Shown here piece by piece: positions 1 through 8,670 of a DNA stretch of 64,000 nucleotides (position 1 is the stretch's first letter; each line of letters begins with the position of its first letter). Position numbers and translations under genes: made by a program. The stretch comes from Zoogloea dura. GTDB lineage: Bacteria > Pseudomonadota > Gammaproteobacteria > Burkholderiales > Rhodocyclaceae. Location: contig NZ_JABBGA010000008.1 of the NCBI RefSeq assembly GCF_012927165.1, positions 124,001 to 188,000 on the forward strand, written 5' to 3'. Below the pieces are notes generated by a model that made no database searches, had not been told where the DNA came from, and saw nothing but the letters and a program-made list of their open reading frames with translations.

Positions 1-598
1 CGGCGCGCTGGTAGTCCTCGGCGCTCAGGCCCTTGCGGGCCAGCGGGTGGCTGGCCGCCACCAGGCACACCACCTCGTCCTCCAGCAGCATCGACAGGTG
101 CATGCGGTGGGGCGGTTCCGGCCAGTTGCCGATCACCACGTCCAGGTCGCCCTCGGCCAGGGAGCGCTCGAAGTCGAAGCTCGGCCCCAGCGACTGCAGG
201 CTCAGGCGCACCTGGGGCGCTTCCTTGCGGATCCGCTCCACCACCCCGGCCATGAAGATCGGCGCCAGGTAGTCCGGTGCACCGATGCGGAACTCGTAGC
301 GGCTGGTCTGCGGGTCGAAGGATTCCGGCGAGAAGGTCATCCGGTCGATCTCGGCCAGCGCGCCCTTGGCGTGGGAGAGCAGGGTGAGGGCCCGCTCGGT
401 GGGCACCATGCCGCTCTTCTCCCGCACCAGCAGCGGGTCGCCGAGGATCTGGCGAAGGCGCTTGAGGGCCAGGCTGACCGCCGGCTGCGACTGGTTCAGC
501 TTGAGGGCCGTGCGCGACACGCTGCGCTCGGTGACCAGCAGGCACAGCATGCGCAGCAGGTAGGTGTCGAGTTGGTCTTCGCTTCGTCGGCTGCTCAT
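1..598 (-). CDS. LysR-family transcriptional regulator (3' end outside window)
   Basis: The reverse-strand frame from the ATG at 598 runs open to the window edge, giving about 199 residues of a protein that is usually near 300. The N-terminus is a LysR winged helix-turn-helix (residues about 10-70, with LNQSQPAVSLALKRLRQILG followed by DPLLVRE), and the start of the substrate-binding domain follows. It is divergent from uraH, the classical arrangement for a LysR activator and its target. The shared region carries a perfect 12-bp palindrome at 653-664. It is therefore the likely regulator of urate catabolism, by inference from position; the ligand is unknown. Confidence 0.9.
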   Translation of the reverse strand, partial: MSSRRSEDQLDTYLLRMLCLLVTERSVSRTALKLNQSQPAVSLALKRLRQILGDPLLVREKSGMVPTERALTLLSHAKGALAEIDRMTFSPESFDPQTSRYEFRIGAPDYLAPIFMAGVVERIRKEAPQVRLSLQSLGPSFDFERSLAEGDLDVVIGNWPEPPHRMHLSMLLEDEVVCLVAASHPLARKGLSAEDYQRA

Positions 599-639
599 CG
601 GGGGCTCGCAGGGGGGGGCCGGGGGGCCAGGAAAATATC

Positions 640-700
640 AGAAACTATATACGGCTTATAAGCCCATATCCGATTTCTTAAGCGCGCCTCGCCCTACACT
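640..700 (+). promoter_or_regulatory. Divergent LysR/uraH promoter with palindromic operator
   Basis: GGCTTATAAGCC at 653-664 is a perfect palindrome, flanked by ATAT at 647-650 and 666-669. TACACT at 695-700 is a plausible -10 with no good -35, as expected for an activated promoter. The core TTATAA (656-661) begins exactly 39 bp before TACACT. The same spacing recurs upstream of the NCS2 permease and puuE genes. Confidence 0.6.
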
Positions 701-738
701 CGTCTCCATCCAATACAAGCACAACAAGGAGACAGACC

Positions 739-1089
739 ATGGGACGACTGACCACCCACGTGCTCGACACGGCCAACGGCCGGCCGGGCAACGGCATCGC
801 GGTGACCCTGTTCCGCATCGACGGCGGGCGCCGCGAGCTGCTGCGCACCCTCACCAACCACGATGGCCGCTGCGACCAGCCCCTGCTGCAGGGTGAGGCC
901 CTCGAGGCCGGCAGCTACGAGCTGGTCTTTGCCGCCGGCGACTACTTCCGCAGCCTCGGTGCGGCCCTTCCCGAGCCCCTGTTCGTCGATGAGGTGGTGC
1001 TGCGCTTCGGCATCGCCGACCCGTCCCAGCACTACCACGTGCCCCTGCTGGTCTCCCCGTGGAGCTACTCCACCTACCGCGGCAGCTGA
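739..1089 (+). CDS. uraH: 5-hydroxyisourate hydrolase
   Basis: This 116-residue transthyretin-like enzyme hydrolyses 5-hydroxyisourate, the product of urate oxidation, to OHCU. The N-terminal LTTHVLDT motif (His7), Arg44 in the HDGR segment, His98 in HYH and the C-terminal tetrapeptide YRGS are the family's active-site signatures. No signal peptide is present, so it acts in the cytoplasm. A strong AAGGAGA ribosome site lies just ahead of the ATG. It is the first gene of the uraH-puuD-uraD operon, with gaps of 34 and 21 bp. Confidence 0.97.
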   Translation: MGRLTTHVLDTANGRPGNGIAVTLFRIDGGRRELLRTLTNHDGRCDQPLLQGEALEAGSYELVFAAGDYFRSLGAALPEPLFVDEVVLRFGIADPSQHYHVPLLVSPWSYSTYRGS

Positions 1090-1123
1090 GCCCCGCCGCC
1101 TTTCCGCAAGAGACTGACGAGAC

Positions 1124-2317
1124 ATGGAAACCTATCTCCTCGACTGGGCCAACCTGCTGCTGCGCTGGCTCCACCTGATCACCGGCATCGCCTGGATCGG
1201 TGCATCCTTCTACTTCGTGATGCTCGACAACTCCCTGAGGCCGCCGAAGAAGGCCGCCGATGGCGAGCGCGGCGTCTTCGGCGAGCTGTGGGCCGTGCAT
1301 GGCGGCGGCTTCTACTGCAGCCAGAAATTCCTCACCGGGCCGAAGGGCGAACCCCTCAGCGACGACCTCCACTGGTCCAAGTGGGAGGCCTACACCACCT
1401 GGCTGTCGGGCATGAGCCTGCTGGTGGTGGTGTACTGGATCGGCGCTTCCAGCTACCTCATCGACAAGCAGGTGCTGGACATCGGCCAGGGCGCGGCGAT
1501 CGGCCTGTCGGTGGGCTTCCTGGCGGTCGGCTGGGTGGTGTATGACTTCCTGTGCCGCACGCTGATGGGCCGCGACGGCCTGCTCGCCGTGCTGGTCTTC
1601 ATCTTCGTGGTGGCCTGCGACTGGCTGCTGCACCAGGTGTTCTCGGCCCGCGGCGCCTACATCCACGTGGGGGCCATGCTCGGCACCATGATGGTGGCCA
1701 ATGTCTTCATCCACATCATTCCCGGCCAGAAGCGCATGGTCGAGCAGATCCGCGCCGGCCTGCCGGTGGACACCCGCCCCGGCCAGGTGGGCAAGCAGCG
1801 CTCGGTGCACAACACCTACTTCACGCTGCCGGTGCTGTTCATCATGATCAGCAACCACTACCCGATGACCTATTCCCACCCCCACGGCTGGCTGATCCTG
1901 GTGGTGATGATGCTGGCCGGCGTGCTGATCCGTCAGTTCTTCGTGCTGCGCCACCGGGGCCAGGTGAAGTGGTGGCTGCCCGCCGCCGGGGTGGCCCTGC
2001 TCGTCACACTGATCGTGCTGATGGCGCCCAAGACGGTGGATGCGGGCGGCGACAAGGTCAGCTTCGCGGCCTTCAGGCAGGTGGTGGATCACCGCTGCAC
2101 CACCTGTCACGCCGACAAGCCGACCCGCGAGGGCTTTGCCCAGCCGCCCAAGGGCGTGGTGCTGCAGACGCCGGAACAGATCGGCCAGCACGCCGCCAAG
2201 ATCGCCGAGACCGTTGCCAGCGGCTACATGCCCCTGGGCAACCTGACCGGCATCACCGACACGGAACGACAGCTCATCGCCCGCTGGTACGCCCAGGGCG
2301 CCCGGCTCGCCGACTGA
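1124..2317 (+). CDS. puuD: Membrane-bound urate hydroxylase with C-terminal cytochrome c (PuuD)
   Basis: The protein has 397 residues: an N-terminal multi-helix membrane region (about residues 10-300) with conserved His-rich helices, then a cytochrome c domain with heme site CTTCH at residues 325-329. This is the PuuD architecture, in which urate is oxidised to 5-hydroxyisourate and electrons go to cytochrome c rather than to O2 with H2O2 formation. Its position between uraH and uraD completes the urate-to-allantoin step. No soluble uricase gene was seen in the window. Confidence 0.95.
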   Translation: METYLLDWANLLLRWLHLITGIAWIGASFYFVMLDNSLRPPKKAADGERGVFGELWAVHGGGFYCSQKFLTGPKGEPLSDDLHWSKWEAYTTWLSGMSLLVVVYWIGASSYLIDKQVLDIGQGAAIGLSVGFLAVGWVVYDFLCRTLMGRDGLLAVLVFIFVVACDWLLHQVFSARGAYIHVGAMLGTMMVANVFIHIIPGQKRMVEQIRAGLPVDTRPGQVGKQRSVHNTYFTLPVLFIMISNHYPMTYSHPHGWLILVVMMLAGVLIRQFFVLRHRGQVKWWLPAAGVALLVTLIVLMAPKTVDAGGDKVSFAAFRQVVDHRCTTCHADKPTREGFAQPPKGVVLQTPEQIGQHAAKIAETVASGYMPLGNLTGITDTERQLIARWYAQGARLAD

Positions 2318-2338
2318 GGCCGGCCACGAGGACATCCC

Positions 2339-2854
2339 ATGACCACGACTACGCTCGAGACCCTCTCTGCCGCCGACCGCGACGGCTTCGTCGCCCGCCT
2401 GGCGGACATCTTTGAACACTCGCCCTGGATCCCCGAGCGGGCCTGGGCGGCCCGCCCCTTCGCCAGCGTCGACGCGCTCCACGCCGCCATGCTGGCGGTG
2501 CTGGACGCCGCCAGCGACGAGGAGAAGCTCGGCCTGATCCGCGCCCACCCGGAGCTGGCCGGCAAGGAAGCGGCCGCCGGCACCCTCACCACCGCGTCCA
2601 CCGGCGAGCAGCGCGGCGCCGGCCTGGACCAGTGCAGCGCCGAGGAACTGGCCCGCCTGCGCCGTCTCAATGCGCAGTACCGGGAGCGCTTCGGCTTCCC
2701 CTTCGTGATCGCGGTGAAGGGCCTGTCCCGCTACCAGATCATGGACGCCGTGGAGGCCCGTCTGGCCCGCGACCGGGCCGGCGAGTTCCGCACCTGCCTC
2801 ACTGAGATCGGCAAGATCGCCCGCTTCCGGCTGGACGCCCTGCTGGCGGTCTGA
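2339..2854 (+). CDS. uraD: OHCU decarboxylase
   Basis: The 171-residue protein converts 2-oxo-4-hydroxy-4-carboxy-5-ureidoimidazoline stereospecifically to S-allantoin. It carries the family motif HPELAGK with the catalytic histidine, the GEQRGAGL segment that binds substrate, and RFGFPFVIAVKG. No export signal is seen. It is the last gene of the urate operon; a rho-independent terminator follows at 2918-2964. Confidence 0.96.
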   Translation: MTTTTLETLSAADRDGFVARLADIFEHSPWIPERAWAARPFASVDALHAAMLAVLDAASDEEKLGLIRAHPELAGKEAAAGTLTTASTGEQRGAGLDQCSAEELARLRRLNAQYRERFGFPFVIAVKGLSRYQIMDAVEARLARDRAGEFRTCLTEIGKIARFRLDALLAV

Positions 2855-2917
2855 ACGATATTCACTGGCATGCAAGGGCGGTGGAGCCGCCTCTGCACAG
2901 CCAGCCTTCTCCTGCAA

Positions 2918-2964
2918 CCCACCGCCGGTTCTCCCTCCCTCCCGGCCGGTGGGCTTTTTTTTTT
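2918..2964. terminator. Bidirectional rho-independent terminator
   Basis: A CCCACCG-type arm at about 2918 pairs with CCGGTGGG at about 2946-2953 and is followed by ten T residues (2955-2964). The convergent genes uraD (+) and the Pal-like lipoprotein (-) end on either side, so it probably serves both. The reverse strand gives a weaker T-run. Confidence 0.85.
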
Positions 2965-2973
2965 GCGGGACGC

Positions 2974-3501
2974 TCAGCGGTCCTTGTGGGCGAAGTCCAC
3001 CCGGCGGTTCTCGGACCAGCAGCTCTCGTCGTGGCAGGTGGCGCGGGGCTTTTCGCTGCCGAAGCTGACCGCCTCGATGCGGCTGTCGGCCACGCCCATG
3101 TTCACCAGCGCCTTGCGAACGGCTTCGGCGCGCTTCTGACCCAGCGCCAGGTTGTATTCCCGGCTGCCGCGCTCGTCGGCATTGCCTTCCACGGAGATCA
3201 GGTCGCTCGCGGTGGCGGCGGTGAAGTCCGCCTGCTGCTTGACCACATCCTGGTAGCGGGCCGCCACGGTGAACTTGTCGTAATCGAAATACACGCTCTT
3301 CTTGGCCAGCTCGGTCCGCGCAGCAGCCAGGCGGCGAGCCTCCAGTTCGGCGGCGGACAGCTTGTCGGCGGCGACCGGGGCGGTGTTGGCCTGGGCCGCG
3401 GCAGGGGCGCTTTCCGGCGCGGTGACGGTCTTGGTTGCGGTGGTGGAACAGGCGGCAAGGGCGGCACAGGCCAGCAGGCTCGCCAGGACGGTTTGTTTCA
3501 T
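2974..3501 (-). CDS. OmpA/Pal-like outer-membrane lipoprotein
   Basis: Starting at the ATG at 3501 the product has 175 residues, beginning MKQTVLASLLACAALAAC with an LAAC lipobox (lipidated Cys at 18). The longer upstream frame would bury this signal. Residues about 65-175 form an OmpA-C peptidoglycan-binding domain with YFDYDKF, GNADERGSREYNLALGQKRA and the terminal ENRRVDF segment. It resembles Pal of the Tol-Pal system, but tolB and ybgF are not adjacent, so it is either a stand-alone paralogue or the displaced pal. Confidence 0.85.
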   Translation of the reverse strand: MKQTVLASLLACAALAACSTTATKTVTAPESAPAAAQANTAPVAADKLSAAELEARRLAAARTELAKKSVYFDYDKFTVAARYQDVVKQQADFTAATASDLISVEGNADERGSREYNLALGQKRAEAVRKALVNMGVADSRIEAVSFGSEKPRATCHDESCWSENRRVDFAHKDR

Positions 3502-3585
3502 GAAATCGAACTCCAGGACGGGGGCAGAAAGGGGAAACAAAAGCCCCACAGCCGGTTCAAGACGATCATGAGTACGGCTTTAGGG

Positions 3586-3615
3586 TTTGCGAAATTTATT
3601 GCTGCAAATTATATT
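3586..3615. promoter_or_regulatory. AT-rich divergent promoter region
   Basis: An unusually AT-rich patch in the 266-bp gap between the lipoprotein and antiporter genes. On the minus strand a perfect TATAAT lies at 3613-3608, 107 bp before the lipoprotein ATG. On the plus strand TTTGCG (3586-3591) and TATATT (3610-3615) are 18 bp apart and could drive the antiporter operon. No operator is obvious. Confidence 0.5.
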
Positions 3616-3767
3616 GATGGCAATCTATCTAGGAAAGGGGACGTCGGCCTTGCATGGCCGATGCGATTCGTACCCGTTCCATCAACGGGCAACCACCAGC
3701 AAGGAGACTTTGGAGGGCCTTCCGCGATCCCGGTTCAGGTCGGGGCGTGGAGCCCTCTGTTTTTTGC

Positions 3768-5003
3768 ATGCCGCTTTCCTTCAGCGATCTTGAACCATCC
3801 CCTTTGCTGCTGTTCGGACTGTTGCTGCTCGCCGGTACGGCGGGCGGAGAACTGAGTCGCCGAGTCTTCAATCTGCCACGCACCACAGGCTATGTGCTGG
3901 TGGGGGTCATGCTCGGCAACAGTGGTCTGCGCTGGGTCGATCCCTATGTGTTGGGGGCTGCCCAGTTTTTCATCTACCCGGCACTGGGTCTGATCCTGTT
4001 CGAACTGGGCAACCGCCTGCCCGCGCCAGGAGAGGGGTTTGACCGGCGCCTGGTATTGACCGGCTTGGCCGAAAGCGGCGGTGTGCTGGCCGTGGTCGGC
4101 GGCGTGCTGTTGTGGGCCGGCGCTGATCCACTGACGGCGGGCTTCGGTGCCGCGGTGGCGCTATCCACGTCGCCGGCGATCACCATTGCCACAACCGCCG
4201 ATGTGGGTGCCGATGGCCCTTCCACTCGTCGTTTGTATGGACTGGTCGCCATCAATGGTTGTGTGGCCTTCACCATGATGTGTCTGCTGCGCCCGCTGAT
4301 GCAGACCGACGATGCGGGACTCACGGTAGCCCACGTGGCAGGAGCCTTCGCCGAACTGCTGTTGTCCGTGGCGCTGGGGGCAGGCCTGGCGGCCCTGGCC
4401 TGCCGCGCGGCCGGCTGGCTTGGCCACCATGCGGAGCATCAGCATCTGATGCTGCTGGGTTTGATCGTGATCGGCACGGGGCTGCCCCTTAGCCTCGATG
4501 TGTCGCCGCTGCTCACGTTGCTGTCTTTTGGTGTGCTGACCCGCCTGTTAGACCGGCAGGGAAGGGTCGTAGCCCTGCGGATCGCATCGGATGCGCGGGT
4601 GTTCCTGGTGGTCACCTTCGTGCTGGCGGGGGCTGCCCTGGATATCGGCGAACTGCTCATGCACTGGCCGCTCGCGGTGGCCCTTGCGCTTGCACGATTC
4701 GGGGGCCACTGGGGTGTCCTGCATGTGGCAGGCCGTCTGGATGGGCAGGCGCCGGCGCTGGCCCTGTTCACTGCGGTGGGCTTACTGCCCATGTCCAGCG
4801 TGGCGCTGGTGCTGCTGGGCGATGCCGGCTTGGCCGGTAGTGACGCCCCGCATCTGGCGGGCGCTCTGATGGGGCTGATCGTGCTGATGCAACTGCTCGG
4901 CCCGCTCTGCACGCAACTGGCAATCATCGGCTTCGGCGAGGCGCGGCGCTACCAGCCTCGTCGCGGCAAGCGCCATCTGCCGAACGGAGCCCGTCCCTCA
5001 TGA
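3768..5003 (+). CDS. CPA2/Kef-type cation:proton antiporter A
   Basis: A polytopic membrane protein of about 411 residues with roughly 12 hydrophobic segments of the sodium/hydrogen exchanger fold (GYVLVGVMLGNSGLRW near the N-terminus, TAGFGAAVALSTSPAITIAT in the unwound-helix region). It has no TrkA-N/RCK cytoplasmic domain, unlike KefB/KefC. The ATG at 3768 follows the purine-rich GTGGAG only loosely; a frame open to 3654 exists, so the start is uncertain. It is the first gene of a five-gene operon and overlaps the next gene by ATGA (5000-5003). Confidence 0.82.
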   Translation: MPLSFSDLEPSPLLLFGLLLLAGTAGGELSRRVFNLPRTTGYVLVGVMLGNSGLRWVDPYVLGAAQFFIYPALGLILFELGNRLPAPGEGFDRRLVLTGLAESGGVLAVVGGVLLWAGADPLTAGFGAAVALSTSPAITIATTADVGADGPSTRRLYGLVAINGCVAFTMMCLLRPLMQTDDAGLTVAHVAGAFAELLLSVALGAGLAALACRAAGWLGHHAEHQHLMLLGLIVIGTGLPLSLDVSPLLTLLSFGVLTRLLDRQGRVVALRIASDARVFLVVTFVLAGAALDIGELLMHWPLAVALALARFGGHWGVLHVAGRLDGQAPALALFTAVGLLPMSSVALVLLGDAGLAGSDAPHLAGALMGLIVLMQLLGPLCTQLAIIGFGEARRYQPRRGKRHLPNGARPS

Positions 5004-6256
5004 CGATTCTGCGTGACGCCTGGGAGGCCCTGCAGGATCGCCTCTTCTTCCTCCCCCCTTTTCCAGATCAACTTGATGCCTTGGCTCTGTTCGCCCTGCT
5101 GCTGATCGCCGGCCTGGTGGTGGGGGAGTTGCTGCAGCGCCGTCTGGGGCTGTCGCGCCTCGTCGGCTATGTGCTGGCGGGCGCCGTGTGCGGTCCGGAG
5201 GGGTTGGGCTGGCTGGATGCCGAGGGGGTGGCGATGGCACGCCCCGTTGCAGATGTGGCTCTTGGGCTGTTGATGATGGAGACCGGGCGCAATCTGGATT
5301 GGCGCTGGCTCAGGCTCAATCCCGGCCTGTTGCGCAGCGCCGGCGCCGAGGCGGGGCTCGCCTTTGCCGGACTGTTTGCCTTTGCCTGGCTGGCGGTGGA
5401 TCTGTCACCCGCCTGGAGCGCGGCGACGGCTGCCATCGCCATGGCTTCCGCACCGGCGGTGGTGCTGCTCATCACCGAGGAGTGCCGGGCCGAGGGGCAG
5501 GTCGCACAGCGTACCCAGGTGCTCACTGCGATCAACTGTACAGCCTCATTTGTGGTGTTTGCGATAGTGCTGGGGGTCATCCATGCAGAGCAGTCGGGTG
5601 ACTGGCTCAACAGCCTGGCCCACCCCTGCTGGGTGGTAGGTGGCGGTGGCATCATCGCCTGGCTGTGCGCCCGCCTGGCCCTGGCGGTGGCGGCCCGGCA
5701 GTCCGGTGGTGCGCTGGCCCAGGTCTTTGTGCTGGTCGCGGCGGCCTTGCTTGCCATCGGGCTGGCACGCATGGTGGCAGTGCCGGTCTTCCTGTGCCTT
5801 TTCATGATGGGGCTTGCCTTGGGAAGCCTGGATCGCGGTCGCGTGCTGACCTACGCCAGCCTGCCTCAGGGGCATGGTCTCCTGGCCGTGGTCCTCTTCG
5901 TCGTCACGGGGGCCATGTTACCTCTCACCGACATGACCCCCCTGGCGGTGGCCCAGGTGCTGGGTTTGCTGTTGGTGCGCGGGCTGGCGAAGTTTGGCGG
6001 GGTTACTCTCGTCGGCCAGGCAGATCTGCCGATGGCCAAGCGGCGCCTGGTCGGGTTGGGCATCCAGCCGCTCTCCGCCACGGCCATCTTCATGGCGGCC
6101 GAACTGACGACGATCTATCCGGAGGTCAGCGGCCAGGCCCTGGTGCTGCCGCTGCTGGCAGCGGCGGTGATGGAGTTCATTGGCCCGCAATTGTGCCGTG
6201 CGGCGCTGGTGCGGGCGGGGGAGACGGCGCCGGCCGCCGGGAGGAGAACAGAATGA
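5000..6256 (+). CDS. CPA2/Kef-type cation:proton antiporter B
   Basis: A second exchanger-like membrane protein (418 residues, about 12 hydrophobic segments; LSRLVGYVLAGAVCGPEGLG near residue 50, MASAPAVVLLITEE near 155). Like its neighbour it ends after the membrane domain. The two are distant paralogues, and each is about the size of a full exchanger, so a heteromeric or divided-labour transporter is possible (inference). The start codon overlaps the stop of gene A and its own stop overlaps the ligase gene start (6253-6256), so translational coupling is likely. Confidence 0.85.
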   Translation: MTILRDAWEALQDRLFFLPPFPDQLDALALFALLLIAGLVVGELLQRRLGLSRLVGYVLAGAVCGPEGLGWLDAEGVAMARPVADVALGLLMMETGRNLDWRWLRLNPGLLRSAGAEAGLAFAGLFAFAWLAVDLSPAWSAATAAIAMASAPAVVLLITEECRAEGQVAQRTQVLTAINCTASFVVFAIVLGVIHAEQSGDWLNSLAHPCWVVGGGGIIAWLCARLALAVAARQSGGALAQVFVLVAAALLAIGLARMVAVPVFLCLFMMGLALGSLDRGRVLTYASLPQGHGLLAVVLFVVTGAMLPLTDMTPLAVAQVLGLLLVRGLAKFGGVTLVGQADLPMAKRRLVGLGIQPLSATAIFMAAELTTIYPEVSGQALVLPLLAAAVMEFIGPQLCRAALVRAGETAPAAGRRTE

Positions 6257-7404
6257 GCGATCTGGCGGGTCTGCGTTTTGCGTCGAGCCGTCCCCTGACC
6301 CTCGGGGTGGAGCTGGAATTGCAATTGGTGTCCCTGCGGGACTACGACCTTACCCGCGCGGCCACCGATCTGCTGGCCAGCTTGCCGGGTGATGACAGCC
6401 ATGGGGAGGTGAAGCTAGAGATCACCGAGAGCATGATCGAGGTGAACTCCAAGCCCCGTCAGGACATTGCCGGCATCGCGGCGGACCTGGAGGGCCTGCG
6501 GGCCTTGCTGGTTCGTCACTGCGGGCGCAACAACATCGCGGTGTGTGGTGGCGGAACCCATCCCTTCCATCGCTGGCCCGAGAGGCGTATCTCGCCTGGC
6601 GAGCGATTCGCGTTTCTGAACGAACGTTACGGCTACCTCAGCAAGCAGTTCACGGTGTTCGGCCAGCATATCCATGTGGGCGTGCGCTCCGGCGATGAGG
6701 CGATCTGGCTGACCCATGCCCTCAACGCCCACATCCCCTATTTCATTGCCCTGTCGGCCTCCTCGCCTTACATGGATGCCACCGACACAGGCTTCCAGTC
6801 GGCGCGGCTCAACGCCGTGTCGGCCTTTCCCCTGTCGGGGCAGGCCCCTGACGTCGCGGATTGGGCCGCCTTCCTCGACCACATGGCCTTGTTGCAGTCC
6901 TGCGGCGTAGCCGCGAGCATCAAGGATCTGTACTGGGATGTGCGCCCCAAGCCCGAGTACGGCACTGTTGAACTGCGCATCTGCGACACTCCGTTGAGCG
7001 TGGCGCGTGCGGTGCAACTTGCGGCCCTGGCGCAGTGTCTGTGCCGCTACCTGTTGCGGGAGCGGCCGCCGGTGGATCCGGTGCTGCAGACCTTGGTGGC
7101 CCGGCACAACAAGTTCCAGGCCTGCCGCTTTGGCTTCGAGGCTGAACTGGCTGACCCTCTACGCCGCGAGCCGCGGTGCCTGGCCACGGCGCTGGAGGCA
7201 TTGCTTGCCACGCTGGCAGGTGATGCCGCGGCGTTGGGCTGTTCCGGCCAGCTCAATGCATTGCGGGAAATCACCGAGGCTCGTGCTGGTGATGCCGCCT
7301 GGCTGCGTGCTCGGGCGGCGACGGGGCAGCATGCGTTCAATGAGCTGACCCGGCAAGCTGTTGAGCGCTTTGCCGAGCCATCCATACAAGGGGGGGGGAT
7401 CTAG
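6253..7404 (+). CDS. GCS2-type carboxylate-amine ligase (YbdK-like)
   Basis: The 383-residue protein has glutamate-cysteine ligase family 2 features: LGVELELQLV at the start of the domain, GEVKLEITESMIEVNS for ATP/Mg and glutamate binding, the GGTHPFHRW motif, GQHIHVGVRSGDEAI and the late YGTVELRICDTP. Characterised relatives ligate a carboxylate to an amine, giving gamma-glutamyl-type products; E. coli YbdK has weak gamma-glutamylcysteine ligase activity. It is cytoplasmic. Its coupling to two Kef-type antiporters is notable because Kef channels are gated by glutathione and its adducts. The true substrate is unknown. Confidence 0.88.
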   Translation: MSDLAGLRFASSRPLTLGVELELQLVSLRDYDLTRAATDLLASLPGDDSHGEVKLEITESMIEVNSKPRQDIAGIAADLEGLRALLVRHCGRNNIAVCGGGTHPFHRWPERRISPGERFAFLNERYGYLSKQFTVFGQHIHVGVRSGDEAIWLTHALNAHIPYFIALSASSPYMDATDTGFQSARLNAVSAFPLSGQAPDVADWAAFLDHMALLQSCGVAASIKDLYWDVRPKPEYGTVELRICDTPLSVARAVQLAALAQCLCRYLLRERPPVDPVLQTLVARHNKFQACRFGFEAELADPLRREPRCLATALEALLATLAGDAAALGCSGQLNALREITEARAGDAAWLRARAATGQHAFNELTRQAVERFAEPSIQGGGI

Positions 7405-8670
7405 ATGGCTATGCCGTCTGTGGCATCACTGGCATTGGGGCTGCTTGCCAGCGTGGTCTGTGCGCATGTGGGGGCAGCGTGCACGACGCGGGAGTCCCGG
7501 CCTGGCACCGAGGCAGGCAACGCCTGGGTGACGCGCGCAAACTGGCTGGAGGCCGGCACCCTGCGCTTCGGCGTGACCCGCCCGGCGCAATTCATGCCCG
7601 GGCTTAGCGTCGCGCCGGCCAGTGCGGCGGCGTCGCGGCCGGCGGCTTCCTGGCGCCTCGATCCGGACAGGGTATCGGTCACGGACCCGGCGGACGACAG
7701 CACACGCAGCCTGCGCTTCCTGCTTGAAAACCGGATCGACGCTGACGGGGTGATAATCCTCCGCCAGGGTCGAACCCTCCTCGACTACCGTCGCAGCGGC
7801 TTTGACCCCGCCGCTCCGCGCCTTCTCCAGTCAGCCACCCGACCCATCCTGGTCGCCTGGCTGGCCAGAGCTGCCAGCGAAGGTCGCCTGGCCCGGGACA
7901 AGGCCATTAACCGCCTCATTCCCGAGTTGGGTGATGTCAGGGAGTTGGGCAAGCGGCCCGTGCAGCGCCTTCTGGATGGGCGCACCGGTCTGGGCTGGGG
8001 GGATGACGAGATCGGTCAGTGGCGCAGCGTGGCGGGTTGGACCGCGGCCCCGGGGGCGGACCTGCGGGGTTGGCTCAAGGCTCGTCCTGTATGGCCGCGG
8101 GCCGAAGGAGAGCATGGAGCGGAGGCGATCGGTCCGGGGGGAGAGCTGCTGGTGTGGGTGGTCGAAAAGGCCCGGCGCCAGCCTGTCGCTGCGCTCCTGT
8201 GCGAGATGCAGGAACGCATCGGCGCCCGCCACCCCGCCTTCTGGGCGACCGACGGGGTCGGCACGGCGCTTGCGGATGGGCTGGCACTCAGCCTTGAAGA
8301 CTTTGCGAGTTTTGGTCAGGCGCTGCTGGACGCCCGCGGCCGCCCTGGTCGGCGCACTTATCTGCCCGCCTGGTTTGCCGATGCCCTGGCGGCGGGGGGG
8401 GGGCAGGACGCTGAGCGTCCGGCGGCCGTCAAGGCGCTTGGGGCGGACGTGGGCTGGCAGTACCATTTTGCCCACCCGGGTCGGCGAACCCGTCAGGCCG
8501 CCATCGTGGGGGAGAACGGCAGCAGCCTGCTGGTGGATTTCGATCGGGGGCTGGTCATCGCGATGTTTGCATCCCATGCCCAGCGGGAGTCGCCCCTCCT
8601 TATGGCGAGTTTGCGGCGGCTTTGGGAGATGCCCGTGAGCACGGGAGGGAGACGTGGCAAGAAAGGGTGA
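7405..8670 (+). CDS. Exported serine-hydrolase-like protein with degenerate active site
   Basis: The 421-residue product begins with a signal peptide (hydrophobic residues 5-24). Residues about 110-400 follow the beta-lactamase class C/6-aminohexanoate-dimer hydrolase pattern (GVIILRQGRTLLDYRRSGFD, later RLLDGRTGLGWGDDE). At the catalytic SxxK position it reads S143-A-T-R146, so the general-base lysine is arginine, and no clear YxN motif is visible. It may be a binding protein or an altered enzyme. The ATG follows the ligase stop directly, with no gap. Its codon use is less biased than that of the purine genes. Confidence 0.72.
   Translation: MAMPSVASLALGLLASVVCAHVGAACTTRESRPGTEAGNAWVTRANWLEAGTLRFGVTRPAQFMPGLSVAPASAAASRPAASWRLDPDRVSVTDPADDSTRSLRFLLENRIDADGVIILRQGRTLLDYRRSGFDPAAPRLLQSATRPILVAWLARAASEGRLARDKAINRLIPELGDVRELGKRPVQRLLDGRTGLGWGDDEIGQWRSVAGWTAAPGADLRGWLKARPVWPRAEGEHGAEAIGPGGELLVWVVEKARRQPVAALLCEMQERIGARHPAFWATDGVGTALADGLALSLEDFASFGQALLDARGRPGRRTYLPAWFADALAAGGGQDAERPAAVKALGADVGWQYHFAHPGRRTRQAAIVGENGSSLLVDFDRGLVIAMFASHAQRESPLLMASLRRLWEMPVSTGGRRGKKG

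Noticed and set aside
2881-3855. A 324-residue plus-strand frame across the terminator and lipoprotein gene
   Set aside because: It is antisense to the lipoprotein with a clear lipobox and OmpA domain, and it reads through a terminator.
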